Part shown: positions 1 to 7,963 of the stretch, piece by piece
Numbering within the stretch: the stretch's first letter is position 1
How the letters are laid out: every line of letters starts with the position of its first letter
From: Ruminococcus sp. AM22-13
GTDB taxonomy: Bacteria; Bacillota; Clostridia; Lachnospirales; Lachnospiraceae
Direction of reading: 5' to 3'
Assembly (NCBI RefSeq): GCF_003471165.1
Contig: NZ_QRIL01000003.1
Span: 115,499 to 179,498 of the forward strand
Length of the DNA: 64,000 nt
Translations under genes and position numbers: made by a program
The notes under the pieces: model-generated
Databases searched by the model: none
Told to the model about the DNA's origin: nothing
The model's input: the letters and a program-made list of their open reading frames with translations, nothing else

Positions 1-197
1 CTGTAGCAGGAATAGATGATGATGTGTTTGCGACTATTGTATATCCGACGATTACGACCATGAAAATTGACGTAGAGGAAAAGGCAAATATGGCGGTGGA
101 GATTCTGATGAGACTGATACAGGGGGAATCATGTATGCCTTATATTTATAAAACAAAGGTGCAGCTGATAGAGAGAGAAAGTGTAAAAAAGAGATAG
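1..197 (+). CDS. LacI-family transcriptional regulator, C-terminal fragment
   Basis: The open frame runs in from before the window (first full codon at 3) and stops with TAG at 195-197. The visible 64 residues contain TTMKIDVEEKANMAVEIL followed by LIERESVKK. This matches the last strand and helix of the periplasmic-binding-protein-like effector domain of LacI/GalR regulators, which usually end in a similar R-E-S motif. The DNA-binding domain lies outside the window. It sits about 360 bp upstream of an alpha-xylosidase on the same strand, so it may control that gene through a sugar effector; that is inference. An intrinsic terminator follows at about 327-367. Confidence 0.8.
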   Translation, partial: VAGIDDDVFATIVYPTITTMKIDVEEKANMAVEILMRLIQGESCMPYIYKTKVQLIERESVKKR

Positions 198-261
198 AAT
201 AACATAGAAGAACTGACAATAGAGTGAAAAGAAAATATTCTGTGTAGAGTCACGTAGTGGA

Positions 262-330
262 AGCGGATTGCGAATAGCATAAATTCTGTGTATCGCGAAG
301 CGTGTTACTGAGAACGGAGTGAACAGAAAC
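262..330 (+). repeat. Degraded copy of the GTTAC palindromic element (right half)
   Basis: The stretch GCGAATAGCATAAATTC followed by TCGCGAAGCGTGTTACTGAG and ending in GTGAACAGAAAC matches the right half of the better preserved element at 39370-39563. The left end is not recognisable and no flanking direct repeat is seen, so this is probably an old remnant. Confidence 0.6.
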
Positions 331-367
331 TGTCTTTTGGATATCATGAGAAAAGGGCAGTTTTTTT
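327..367 (+). terminator. Intrinsic terminator after the LacI-type gene
   Basis: AAACTGTCTTTT pairs with AAAAGGGCAGTTT around a 10-nt loop and is followed by a run of T. It lies between the regulator fragment and the alpha-xylosidase promoter, separating the two transcripts. Confidence 0.75.
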
Positions 368-427
368 ATTTGACTTAGGTTATGAAGAAAACCTACAATA
401 AAAATGATGAAAATACAAAATAAAATG

Positions 428-456
428 TTGACAATGCACATAACATCGATTATATT
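428..456 (+). promoter_or_regulatory. Sigma-A-type promoter upstream of the alpha-xylosidase gene
   Basis: TTGACA (428-433) and TATATT (451-456) are separated by 17 bp. ATTGTCAA-type words occur at 489-496 and 516-523, and the inverse TTGACAAT overlaps the -35 box. These could be operator half-sites for a regulator such as the adjacent LacI-type protein, but the match is short and could be chance. The 198-560 gap holds only this promoter, the terminator and the repeat remnant. Confidence 0.6.
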
Positions 457-560
457 GAAAATATCAAAAAGCAACAGTTTGAAAGAGAATTGTCAATAAA
501 AAGTTAGTGTATCAATTTGTCAATGCGTGATTTATGAGATTAAAACGAGGAGGATCAGGA

Positions 561-2915
561 ATGAAATTCACAGAAGGTTACTGGGAGAAGAATGAACGTG
601 CCAATGCATCTTATGCAATGCAGGCTTTTACAGCAGAAGTAATTCCGGGAGGAATGAGAATTGTTTCTCCGTTTAGAGAGATCAATGACAGAGGCGGCGC
701 TCTTGATGTAGGAACGATTACTACAGAATTCACTTCTGTGCGTAAGGATATCATCAGTGTCAGAAGCTATCATTATCAGGGATATATTAAGGGTGAGCCA
801 AGATATGAACTGAATGAGGATCCGCAGGAGACAGAAGTAGAGATCACAGATGCTGAAGCTGTTATGAAAGCGGGCAGAATGACAGTAAGAGTAGATCTGA
901 AAGATTTTAAGATCACTTATGAGGCTGATGGAAAGGTTCTTACCGGTATCGGATTCCGTAATCTGGGATATATGCAGTATGACAGAGCAACACTGACCAA
1001 ATTCCCGGAACCAAACTATATGGCAGCACAGTATCAGCCATATATGGTAGCAGAACTTTCTCTTGATCCGGGAGAATGCGTATACGGACTTGGAGAAAGA
1101 TTTACAGCATTTGTAAAGAATGGACAGGTAGTGGATGTATGGAATGAAGACGGTGGTACTGCATCTCAGATTTCCTATAAGAATATTCCATTTTATGTAA
1201 CTAGCAAACATTACGGTGTATTTGTAGATCACAGCGACAATGTTTCTTTTGAAGTTGCAAGTGAGAAAGTAGAGAACGTAGGATTTTCTGTAAAAGGTGA
1301 AGAAATCCGCTATCATGTAATCTATGGTGATGATATCAAAGGTGTGCTTGAGACATATACAGACCTTACCGGAAAACCGGCACTGCCACCGGCATGGTCC
1401 TTTGGATTATGGCTTTCTACATCCTTTACAACTAATTATGATGAAAACACGACAAACTCCTTTATCCAGGGAATGGCTGACAGAGATATTCCGTTAAATG
1501 TATTCCACTTTGACTGCTTCTGGATGAAAGAACTTCACTGGTGCGATTTTGAATGGGATGAGAGAATTTTCCCTGATGTACCGGGAATGCTGAAACGCTA
1601 CAAAGATAAAGGTCTGAAGATCTGCGTATGGATTAATCCTTATATTGCGCAGGGAACTGCATTCTTCAAAGAAGGAATGGAAAAAGGTTACCTGGTACAG
1701 CGTGCAGATGGAAGAGGAGTAAAACAGATCGATAACTGGCAGCCTGGAATGGGACTGGTTGATTTTACAAATCCGGAAGCAACGAAATGGTATACAAATA
1801 AACTGAAAACTTTGCTTGATGCCGGCGTTGACTGCTTCAAGACAGACTTTGGTGAGAGAATCCCGATTGATGTGAAATATTATGATGGTTCTGATCCGGT
1901 TTCCATGCATAACTATTATACATACCTCTACAACAAGGCAGTATTTGGTCTTCTGAAGGAAGTAAAGGGAGAAGGAGAAGCAATCCTTTTCGCAAGAAGT
2001 GCGACAGCAGGCGGACAGCAGTTCCCGGTTCACTGGGGAGGTGACTGCTCTGCAACATATGCTTCCATGGCTGAGAGCTTAAGAGGTGGTCTGTCATTTA
2101 CCTTATCCGGATTCTCCTTCTGGAGCCACGATATGGGTGGATTTGAAATGACAGCAGCGCCGGATGTATACAAACGTTGGCTGCAGTTTGGCCTTCTTTC
2201 CACACACAGCCGTCTCCACGGATCCAAGAGCTATCGTGTACCGTGGCTGTTTGATGATGAAGCGGTAGATGTGTGCCGTAAATTTACAAAACTGAAATTA
2301 AGATTAATGCCATATCTGTATTCCATGGCTGTGAAATCACATAAGACAGGTATTCCGTCCATGAGAGCGATGATCATGGAATTTAATGATGATCCTGCGA
2401 CAAAATATCTGGATATGCAGTATATGCTGGGTGACAGCATTCTGGTTGCCCCGATCTTTAACAAAGAAGGTCATGTAGAATATTATCTTCCAAATGGAAA
2501 ATGGACTCATCTGTTAAGCGGCGAAGTGAAAGAAGGCGGCAGATGGTATGCGGAAGATTATGACTTCTTCTCATTACCGGTATTTGTAAGAGAGAATACA
2601 CTGCTTCCGATCGGCGCAGTGGATACAACCGCAGATTATGAACTGGAGAAAGATGTACAGATTCAGGTTTATGAGCTGAATGGTAAAGGCTCCTGCAAAG
2701 TTGTGACACGTAAGGGCGAAGATGCATTTACAGTAAATGCTGTAAAAGAAGGAAATAAACTTACATTGGAAGCTTCCAGAGAGAATCCGGGAATAACATA
2801 TCTTCTCAGAAATATTCATGAGGTTTCTTCTGTTGCGGGCGGAAGTGTAGTAAAAGACACAGAAGATGGTATCATCCTGGCACCGGAAGGATGCAAAATA
2901 GAAGTTGTATACTAA
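561..2915 (+). CDS. yicI: GH31 alpha-xylosidase (YicI type)
   Basis: The product of about 784 residues is a cytoplasmic glycoside hydrolase of family 31 with no signal peptide. The nucleophile motif FKTDFGERIP places Asp at about residue 429, and HWGGD places the acid/base Asp at about 495, followed by SMAESLRGG as in YicI. The Cys-Phe pair in FHFDCFW (about 319-320) is a feature I associate with alpha-xylosidase rather than alpha-glucosidase specificity. It would release xylose from the non-reducing end of isoprimeverose-like oligosaccharides, so the cell probably uses xyloglucan fragments. The start at 561 follows a strong GAGGAGGATC site; an ATG nine codons upstream lacks one. Substrate preference is inferred from motifs only. 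Confidence 0.9.
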   Translation: MKFTEGYWEKNERANASYAMQAFTAEVIPGGMRIVSPFREINDRGGALDVGTITTEFTSVRKDIISVRSYHYQGYIKGEPRYELNEDPQETEVEITDAEAVMKAGRMTVRVDLKDFKITYEADGKVLTGIGFRNLGYMQYDRATLTKFPEPNYMAAQYQPYMVAELSLDPGECVYGLGERFTAFVKNGQVVDVWNEDGGTASQISYKNIPFYVTSKHYGVFVDHSDNVSFEVASEKVENVGFSVKGEEIRYHVIYGDDIKGVLETYTDLTGKPALPPAWSFGLWLSTSFTTNYDENTTNSFIQGMADRDIPLNVFHFDCFWMKELHWCDFEWDERIFPDVPGMLKRYKDKGLKICVWINPYIAQGTAFFKEGMEKGYLVQRADGRGVKQIDNWQPGMGLVDFTNPEATKWYTNKLKTLLDAGVDCFKTDFGERIPIDVKYYDGSDPVSMHNYYTYLYNKAVFGLLKEVKGEGEAILFARSATAGGQQFPVHWGGDCSATYASMAESLRGGLSFTLSGFSFWSHDMGGFEMTAAPDVYKRWLQFGLLSTHSRLHGSKSYRVPWLFDDEAVDVCRKFTKLKLRLMPYLYSMAVKSHKTGIPSMRAMIMEFNDDPATKYLDMQYMLGDSILVAPIFNKEGHVEYYLPNGKWTHLLSGEVKEGGRWYAEDYDFFSLPVFVRENTLLPIGAVDTTADYELEKDVQIQVYELNGKGSCKVVTRKGEDAFTVNAVKEGNKLTLEASRENPGITYLLRNIHEVSSVAGGSVVKDTEDGIILAPEGCKIEVVY

Positions 2916-2953
2916 GTAATCATTTTATAATTATTTTAGAAATTCGACAAAAA

Positions 2954-2986
2954 ATAGGACTGGACAAATCGATTGTCCGGTCCTAT
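2954..2986 (+). terminator. Hairpin after the alpha-xylosidase gene, weak U-tract
   Basis: ATAGGACTGGACAA pairs with TTGTCCGGTCCTAT (one mismatch). On the plus strand it is followed by AATAATATT rather than a clean T run, while on the minus strand it is followed by TTTTTT. It may act in both directions, weakly on the plus strand. Confidence 0.5.
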
Positions 2987-3106
2987 AATAATATTCACCA
3001 GAGTTCTTCTGGTAATTCAATCCCGCTAGTTCGGCGGTAAATTCCACTTTTAATTTTTATAAAAAACGAAAGAATAAGCAGTTATGAGAAAAATCTAAGA
3101 TGGGAG

Positions 3107-3625
3107 GTGATACGATATGGATTTTTTCACCTTTTTCCTGTAGTAGTTGCCGCAGTAGCCATGATTATGGACATTCGCGCTGCGAAAGTTGATAATGGAT
3201 GGATCTTGTTCTCTCTGATTCTGGGGCTGACCGGATGTATCTGGCGAAAAGGAATTGCAGGAATAAGCTATTTCGCTGTGGGAAGTATAATGCCTTTGTT
3301 TCTTATCGTTCTGTTCATTTTCGGAATGATGGGTGCGGGAGACATTAAGTTGTTTTGTGCACTGGGAGGAGTAATGGGCCTTGGGGCTATCTGGAAATGT
3401 ATTCTTTTTTCTTTTCTGGCAGGCGCATGTATTGCTGTTGTGCTTCTGATCTTCAATCACAATTTCTGTGAACGGATTCTTTATTTTATAAAATATGCAG
3501 AGAATACAGTGAGTACGGGAAAGATCACTCCTTATCGGAGTAAAGATATTTCTGCACCGGAGAATTTCCACTTTACGATTCCTGTTTTTGTAAGCGTGCT
3601 GTTATATGCAGGAGGTATCTATTGA
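3107..3625 (+). CDS. Prepilin peptidase, A24 family (CpaA/TadV type)
   Basis: This integral membrane aspartic protease would cleave the leader of Flp prepilins and pseudopilins at the inner face of the membrane. The two active-site aspartates are in MDIRAAKVDN and in GAGDIKLF (the family GxGDxK motif), separated by hydrophobic segments. It is the first gene of the Tad operon. The only in-frame start before the conserved region is GTG at 3107, which lies inside the obvious Shine-Dalgarno GGGAGGTGAT. The well-placed ATG at 3117 reads only eight codons before TAG; one extra T in the T6 run would bring it into frame. Start and intactness are therefore uncertain. Confidence 0.8.
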   Translation: MIRYGFFHLFPVVVAAVAMIMDIRAAKVDNGWILFSLILGLTGCIWRKGIAGISYFAVGSIMPLFLIVLFIFGMMGAGDIKLFCALGGVMGLGAIWKCILFSFLAGACIAVVLLIFNHNFCERILYFIKYAENTVSTGKITPYRSKDISAPENFHFTIPVFVSVLLYAGGIY

Positions 3626-4635
3626 AAAGAAATATTTTTGCAGTATGTGATCTGGAAGTGGATTATGCGCTGAATTTTATGGACTATTTAAATCAGAAAA
3701 AGAATATTCCATTTGAAATACAGGCATTTACAACTGTGGAGAAGCTGATTGCCTATGGGAAACATACACATATAGAGTTGCTGCTGATTTCCGGGCGCGC
3801 AATGTGCCGTGAAGTCCGGGAAATGGATATCGGAAAGGTCATTATTTTATCGGAGGGGGTACATCCTCCGGAACTTGACCAGTATCCGAGCGTGTATAAG
3901 TACCAGTCTTCTTCGGATGTACTTCGGGAAGTGATGGCATGTTATGGTGCTGAAAAAAAGACAGTATCTGATCAGCTTGCGGTCTTAAAAAAGACGACAG
4001 AGCTTATTGGAGTTTTTTCTCCGTTGGGGCGTTGCCTGAAAACTTCTTTTGCATTGACACTTGGACAGATACTTGCCAAAGACAGGGCAGTCCTTTATCT
4101 GAATCTGGAGGAATATTCCGGGTTTGAAGAACTGATGGGAAAGGGATTTGCGCATAATTTAAGTGATCTTCTTTATTATGTGCGGCAGGATAACCAGAAT
4201 CTTCTCTATAAGATGAATAGTATGATACAGACTATAAACAATCTGGATTATATACCGCCTGTGCAAATGCCGGCAGACATTCACACAACAGCCTGGCAGG
4301 ACTGGGAAAGGCTTTTGCAGATGATCATGCTTGATAGTTCATATGAGATGATCGTGCTGGATATAGGATGTGGGATTGACGAGAATTTCCAGCTTCTGGA
4401 TATGTGTAAGAAGATTTATATGCCGGTGTTGTCTGATACAGTTTCACAGTGTAAGATTGCCCAGTTTGAAAATCTGGTCCGAATCTGGGATTATCCTCAG
4501 ATACTGGAAAAGACAGAGAAGATCACTCCTCCTTTTCATATGATGACCGGTCCGCCGTCAGGATATATTGAACAGTTGATGTGGAGTGAACTGGGAGATT
4601 ATGTGAGAAACCTTCTGAGAAAGGAAAAAGGATGA
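3622..4635 (+). CDS. tadZ: TadZ/CpaE-like pilus localisation ATPase
   Basis: The protein of 337 residues has an N-terminal receiver-like region (about 1-110) and a C-terminal MinD/ParA-type fold (about 125-335). The P-loop is degenerate (GVFSPLGRCLKTSFALT), but LDIGCGID near residue 250 fits a Walker-B-like strand. Family members place the Tad secretion machine in the cell. It starts with TTG at 3622 in a TTGA overlap with the stop of the prepilin peptidase, behind GGAGGT at 3611-3616, and overlaps the next gene by four bases. Tight coupling supports a role in the pilus operon. Confidence 0.8.
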   Translation: MKRNIFAVCDLEVDYALNFMDYLNQKKNIPFEIQAFTTVEKLIAYGKHTHIELLLISGRAMCREVREMDIGKVIILSEGVHPPELDQYPSVYKYQSSSDVLREVMACYGAEKKTVSDQLAVLKKTTELIGVFSPLGRCLKTSFALTLGQILAKDRAVLYLNLEEYSGFEELMGKGFAHNLSDLLYYVRQDNQNLLYKMNSMIQTINNLDYIPPVQMPADIHTTAWQDWERLLQMIMLDSSYEMIVLDIGCGIDENFQLLDMCKKIYMPVLSDTVSQCKIAQFENLVRIWDYPQILEKTEKITPPFHMMTGPPSGYIEQLMWSELGDYVRNLLRKEKG

Positions 4636-5822
4636 ATAAAGATGTATTTAGAACTTTGCGCCAGATGTTAATGGAGGAACTGGATCTGTCGAGAGAGTTA
4701 TCAGATAAAGAGATTCTTGATGTAATTGATGAACTGATCCTGAATCAGATGAAGGATGTCCGTCTTGCACTGAAAGAAAAAGTGCAGCTTCGTCAGGAAC
4801 TGTTTTATTCTGTGCGTAAACTGGATGTTTTGCAGGAACTGGTGGATGATGAGACAGTTACTGAAATTATGGTAAATGGACCTGACACGATTTTTGTGGA
4901 GCGGGACGGCAGACTGATCAGATGGCATAAAAGCTTTACGTCTGCCGAAAAGCTGGAAGATGTGATTCAGCAGATCGTAGGTAAATGTAACCGCGTGATC
5001 AATGAATCTATGCCAATTGTGGATGCCAGACTGGAGAATGGTTCCAGAGTCAATGCAGTAATCTACCCGGTAGCGTTAAATGGTCCGATTCTTACGATAC
5101 GGCGTTTCCCCGAACACCCCATTACAATGGAAAAGTTAATCGCTCTGGGAAGTATTACTCAGGAATGCGCAGATTTTCTGCAGAAACTTGTAAAGGCGAG
5201 GTATTCCATGGTCATAGGCGGTGGAACCGGAAGCGGTAAAACTACATTTCTTGCAGCTATGTCAGAATATATTCCCAAAGATGAAAGACTGATCACGATT
5301 GAAGATAATGCAGAGCTTCGCATCAGGGGAATAGACAATCTGGTACGTCTGGAAGCAAAGATGGCTAACATGGAGGGTGCAGTGTCAGTTACGATCAGGG
5401 ATCTGATCAAATCAGCACTTCGAATGCGCCCTGACAGGATCATAGTGGGAGAAGTCAGAGGCGGAGAGGCAATGGATATGCTTCAGGCATTGAATACAGG
5501 GCATGAAGGGTCGCTGTCAACTGCCCACGCCAACTCTGCCAGAGACATGCTATCCCGTCTGGAAACAATGGTTCTTATGGGTGTTGACCTTCCATTGGAA
5601 GCTATCAGGAGACAGATTGCATCCGGTGTGGATATTCTGGTACATCTGGGACGAATGAGAGATAAATCAAGAAAGCTATTAGAGGTAACCGAAGTGTGTG
5701 GTTTCGAAAATGGAGAAATCCAGATTCGGCCATTGTATCAATGGCAGGAGGGAAAAGGACTGGTAAAGACTGCTTCCCTCCTCAATGTGGAAAAACTGGA
5801 AAGAGCGGGGATTGAACTATGA
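4632..5822 (+). CDS. tadA: TadA/CpaF pilus assembly ATPase
   Basis: This is a 396-residue type II/IV secretion ATPase that drives polymerisation of the Flp pilus on the cytoplasmic face of the membrane. Walker A GGGTGSGKTT is at about 196-205, the Asp-box region reads TIEDNAEL, Walker B is in RIIVGEVRGGE, and the His box is STAHANS. The N-terminal all-helical region (1-70) and the VTEIMVNGPDTIFVERDG segment are typical of CpaF. It joins its neighbours by ATGA overlaps on both sides, so it is likely translated in coupling with tadZ and tadB. It should not be confused with the tRNA deaminase TadA encoded at 46736. Confidence 0.93.
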   Translation: MNKDVFRTLRQMLMEELDLSRELSDKEILDVIDELILNQMKDVRLALKEKVQLRQELFYSVRKLDVLQELVDDETVTEIMVNGPDTIFVERDGRLIRWHKSFTSAEKLEDVIQQIVGKCNRVINESMPIVDARLENGSRVNAVIYPVALNGPILTIRRFPEHPITMEKLIALGSITQECADFLQKLVKARYSMVIGGGTGSGKTTFLAAMSEYIPKDERLITIEDNAELRIRGIDNLVRLEAKMANMEGAVSVTIRDLIKSALRMRPDRIIVGEVRGGEAMDMLQALNTGHEGSLSTAHANSARDMLSRLETMVLMGVDLPLEAIRRQIASGVDILVHLGRMRDKSRKLLEVTEVCGFENGEIQIRPLYQWQEGKGLVKTASLLNVEKLERAGIEL

Positions 5823-6592
5823 AAGGGAAAGAAAAAGAGCAACGTTATCTGAAACGGGACTATGATCATTATCATTTTACGGTGAAGGAATTTATGAAAT
5901 ATACAGGACAGGCAGCGGCACTTTGCGCTGTGGCAGATTATCTTTTTTACAGAAGTGCCTGGGTACTGCTTCTTATGATTCCGGCGTTAGTATTTTATCT
6001 GAAATGGCAGCAGAACCGTATGATCAGGGAAAGAAGAAAGAAGCTGAATTACCAGTTTAAGGATGCGCTAACCTCTCTGAGTGTTGCGGTTCAGGCAGGA
6101 TATTCCGTGGAAAGCGCAATAAAGACCTGTGTCAGGGATCTGGAGCGGTTATACGGAAAAGGAACTGATATTGTAGAAGAATTTCGCTACATTGAAAGTC
6201 AGCAGCATATCAGTGTTCCTTTAGAGGAATTGTTTCTGGATCTGGGGTCAAGAAGCCAGGTGGAAGATATCGAGAATTTTGCATCAGTGTTTTATACAGC
6301 TAAGCGTACAGGTGGTGATATGAATCGTGTGATTCAGAAAGTAGCGCGCATGCTGGGAGATAAGATCGATGTAAAAAAAGAAATCGAAGCAACTCTGGCT
6401 GCCAAGAAATCGGAGCAAATGATCATGAGTCTTATGCCTGCGGGTATCATTATGTATTTACAGTTGACCTCGCCGGGCTTCTTAAGTGTTCTTTATGGAA
6501 ATCCCTTTGGAATTGCAGCAATGAGTATCTGTCTTGCTATTTATGCTACGGCATACTGGCTTGGCAGAAAGATCGTAGATATTGAGGTGTGA
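5819..6592 (+). CDS. tadB: TadB-like pilus assembly membrane protein
   Basis: The 257-residue protein has two hydrophobic segments near the N-terminus (about 30-65) and two at the C-terminus (about 200-250), flanking a cytoplasmic T2SSF domain with ALTSLSVAVQAGYSVESAI and RTGGDMNRVI. TadB and TadC together form the membrane platform on which the TadA ATPase acts. ATGA overlap with the ATPase gene and a four-base overlap with tadC show one translational unit. Confidence 0.88.
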   Translation: MKGKEKEQRYLKRDYDHYHFTVKEFMKYTGQAAALCAVADYLFYRSAWVLLLMIPALVFYLKWQQNRMIRERRKKLNYQFKDALTSLSVAVQAGYSVESAIKTCVRDLERLYGKGTDIVEEFRYIESQQHISVPLEELFLDLGSRSQVEDIENFASVFYTAKRTGGDMNRVIQKVARMLGDKIDVKKEIEATLAAKKSEQMIMSLMPAGIIMYLQLTSPGFLSVLYGNPFGIAAMSICLAIYATAYWLGRKIVDIEV

Positions 6593-7629
6593 CAGTACAA
6601 ATGTGGGTACATATTGTCATTTTTATCATACTTTTGTGTGCACTGGCCGGGTGGGAAAAAGGGTGGATTCCATCTTCCGGGATTGGGGGAAAAGAAGGAA
6701 TCAGGCTATTCATGGTGGTGGCAATATCCGGGAATTTACTTGGAATGATCCTTACCGCGGGAAATGGCAGACAAGTGTATCCTCAGGGATACCGTCTGGA
6801 AAAGGAGGATACAGGATCATATGAGAAGGAATTTATGGTATCCGTGGATGGAGAAGAGCCGGTCTCCATGTACATACAGGTACCGGAAAAAGAACTGGAA
6901 GAACAGGAAGAACCGAAACAGGATAAGAAACTGACCAGAGAAGAGCAGGCGCAGAAAGATCTGGCGGAGGCAGTGACACGATATAATGAGCAGCAAAACG
7001 ATCCGGATTATTATTACCTTCCGGATAAGCTGGATGGAAAAAAGATACAGTGGGAAAGCCCTGCGGATACTTCAGGAATGCTCCTGACAGGTTTGTTTCT
7101 TGTTGCGGCGATGGCAATTCTTGTAATGAAGGGAAGGGAAGAACAGGTTCAGCTTCAAAAAAGGTATGAAGAACTTCTGATGGATTATCCCGGGCTGATC
7201 ATGAAATTTACACTTCTGGTTCAGGCGGGAATGACTGTAAGGAAGGCATTTCAGAAAATTTCGCTGGATTATAGCAGAAAGAAAAAATCAAAGCCAAGAC
7301 CGGCGTATGATGAGATACGAATCGTTTGTTATGAAATGGAAAGCGGAGTTTCTGAGAGTGAGGCGTACAGAAGATTCGGAGAAAGATGTGGACAGGCGAA
7401 ATATAAAACTTTTGCCACACTTCTCATCCAAAATCTTCAGAAGGGCAGCAGACAGATGGCTGATATGCTCGAAAGAGAGTCTATGGAGGCCTGGGAAGAA
7501 CGCAAGAGAAAGGCACGTGTTCTCGGAGAAGCTGCCGCAACAAAGCTTCTGGTACCGATGATCATGATGCTGATGGTCGTGATGGCAATCGTTATGATTC
7601 CGGCCTTTCTGTCATTTTATGGAACATGA
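6589..7629 (+). CDS. tadC: TadC-like pilus assembly membrane protein
   Basis: The 346-residue protein carries a T2SSF domain in its C-terminal half (LLMDYPGLIMKFTLLVQAGMTVRKAFQ, then SYSRK and a C-terminal hydrophobic segment rich in Met and Val). The N-terminal third has a membrane segment followed by a Glu/Lys-rich stretch (about 95-140) predicted to be extramembrane. It probably starts with GTG at 6589, overlapping the tadB stop; ATG at 6601 is a possible alternative start. It pairs with TadB as the second platform subunit. Confidence 0.85.
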   Translation: MTVQMWVHIVIFIILLCALAGWEKGWIPSSGIGGKEGIRLFMVVAISGNLLGMILTAGNGRQVYPQGYRLEKEDTGSYEKEFMVSVDGEEPVSMYIQVPEKELEEQEEPKQDKKLTREEQAQKDLAEAVTRYNEQQNDPDYYYLPDKLDGKKIQWESPADTSGMLLTGLFLVAAMAILVMKGREEQVQLQKRYEELLMDYPGLIMKFTLLVQAGMTVRKAFQKISLDYSRKKKSKPRPAYDEIRIVCYEMESGVSESEAYRRFGERCGQAKYKTFATLLIQNLQKGSRQMADMLERESMEAWEERKRKARVLGEAAATKLLVPMIMMLMVVMAIVMIPAFLSFYGT

Positions 7630-7644
7630 TAAAGGAAAGAAGAT

Positions 7645-7866
7645 ATGAGACATACGGAGGAAAAGATGGGACGATTGATATGGAAAATAAAAAATCAAAA
7701 CGAATTAATACGAAGATTCGTGGAGGAAGAGGACGCTGTAGGTGTTGTAGAGATCATTTTAATTCTGGTAGTCCTGATAGGACTTGTCATCATTTTCAAA
7801 GAGCAGCTGACCGAACTGGTGCAGAGCATTCTTTCAAAGATCGCCAAACAGAGTAATTCTATTTAA
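7645..7866 (+). CDS. Flp1-like pilin subunit
   Basis: A short protein of 66-73 residues with a charged N-terminus, the motif EEEDAVGVVEIILILVVLIG and a hydrophobic core ending in KIAKQSNSI. The Glu five residues after the presumed cleavage site and the long hydrophobic helix are hallmarks of Flp-type pilins (Flp1_like family). It is probably the major structural subunit of the pilus built by the surrounding genes. The start at 7645 is not certain: ATG at 7666 has a better GGAGG site five bases upstream. The charged leader would be removed by the A24 peptidase. Confidence 0.8.
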   Translation: MRHTEEKMGRLIWKIKNQNELIRRFVEEEDAVGVVEIILILVVLIGLVIIFKEQLTELVQSILSKIAKQSNSI

Positions 7867-7963
7867 CCAATACATTGTTTGGGAGTTCAACTGTGCAGGC
7901 ACAGGAACTTATAGTTAGTTGTGCAATAATGTATTGAGAAAGAGAAGGAGGTGTACTTCCTGC

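Noticed and set aside
555..1316. Long open frame of 253 codons antisense to the alpha-xylosidase
   Set aside because: Composition is unlike a real protein, there is no start signal, and the plus strand has a clear GH31 enzyme with catalytic motifs.
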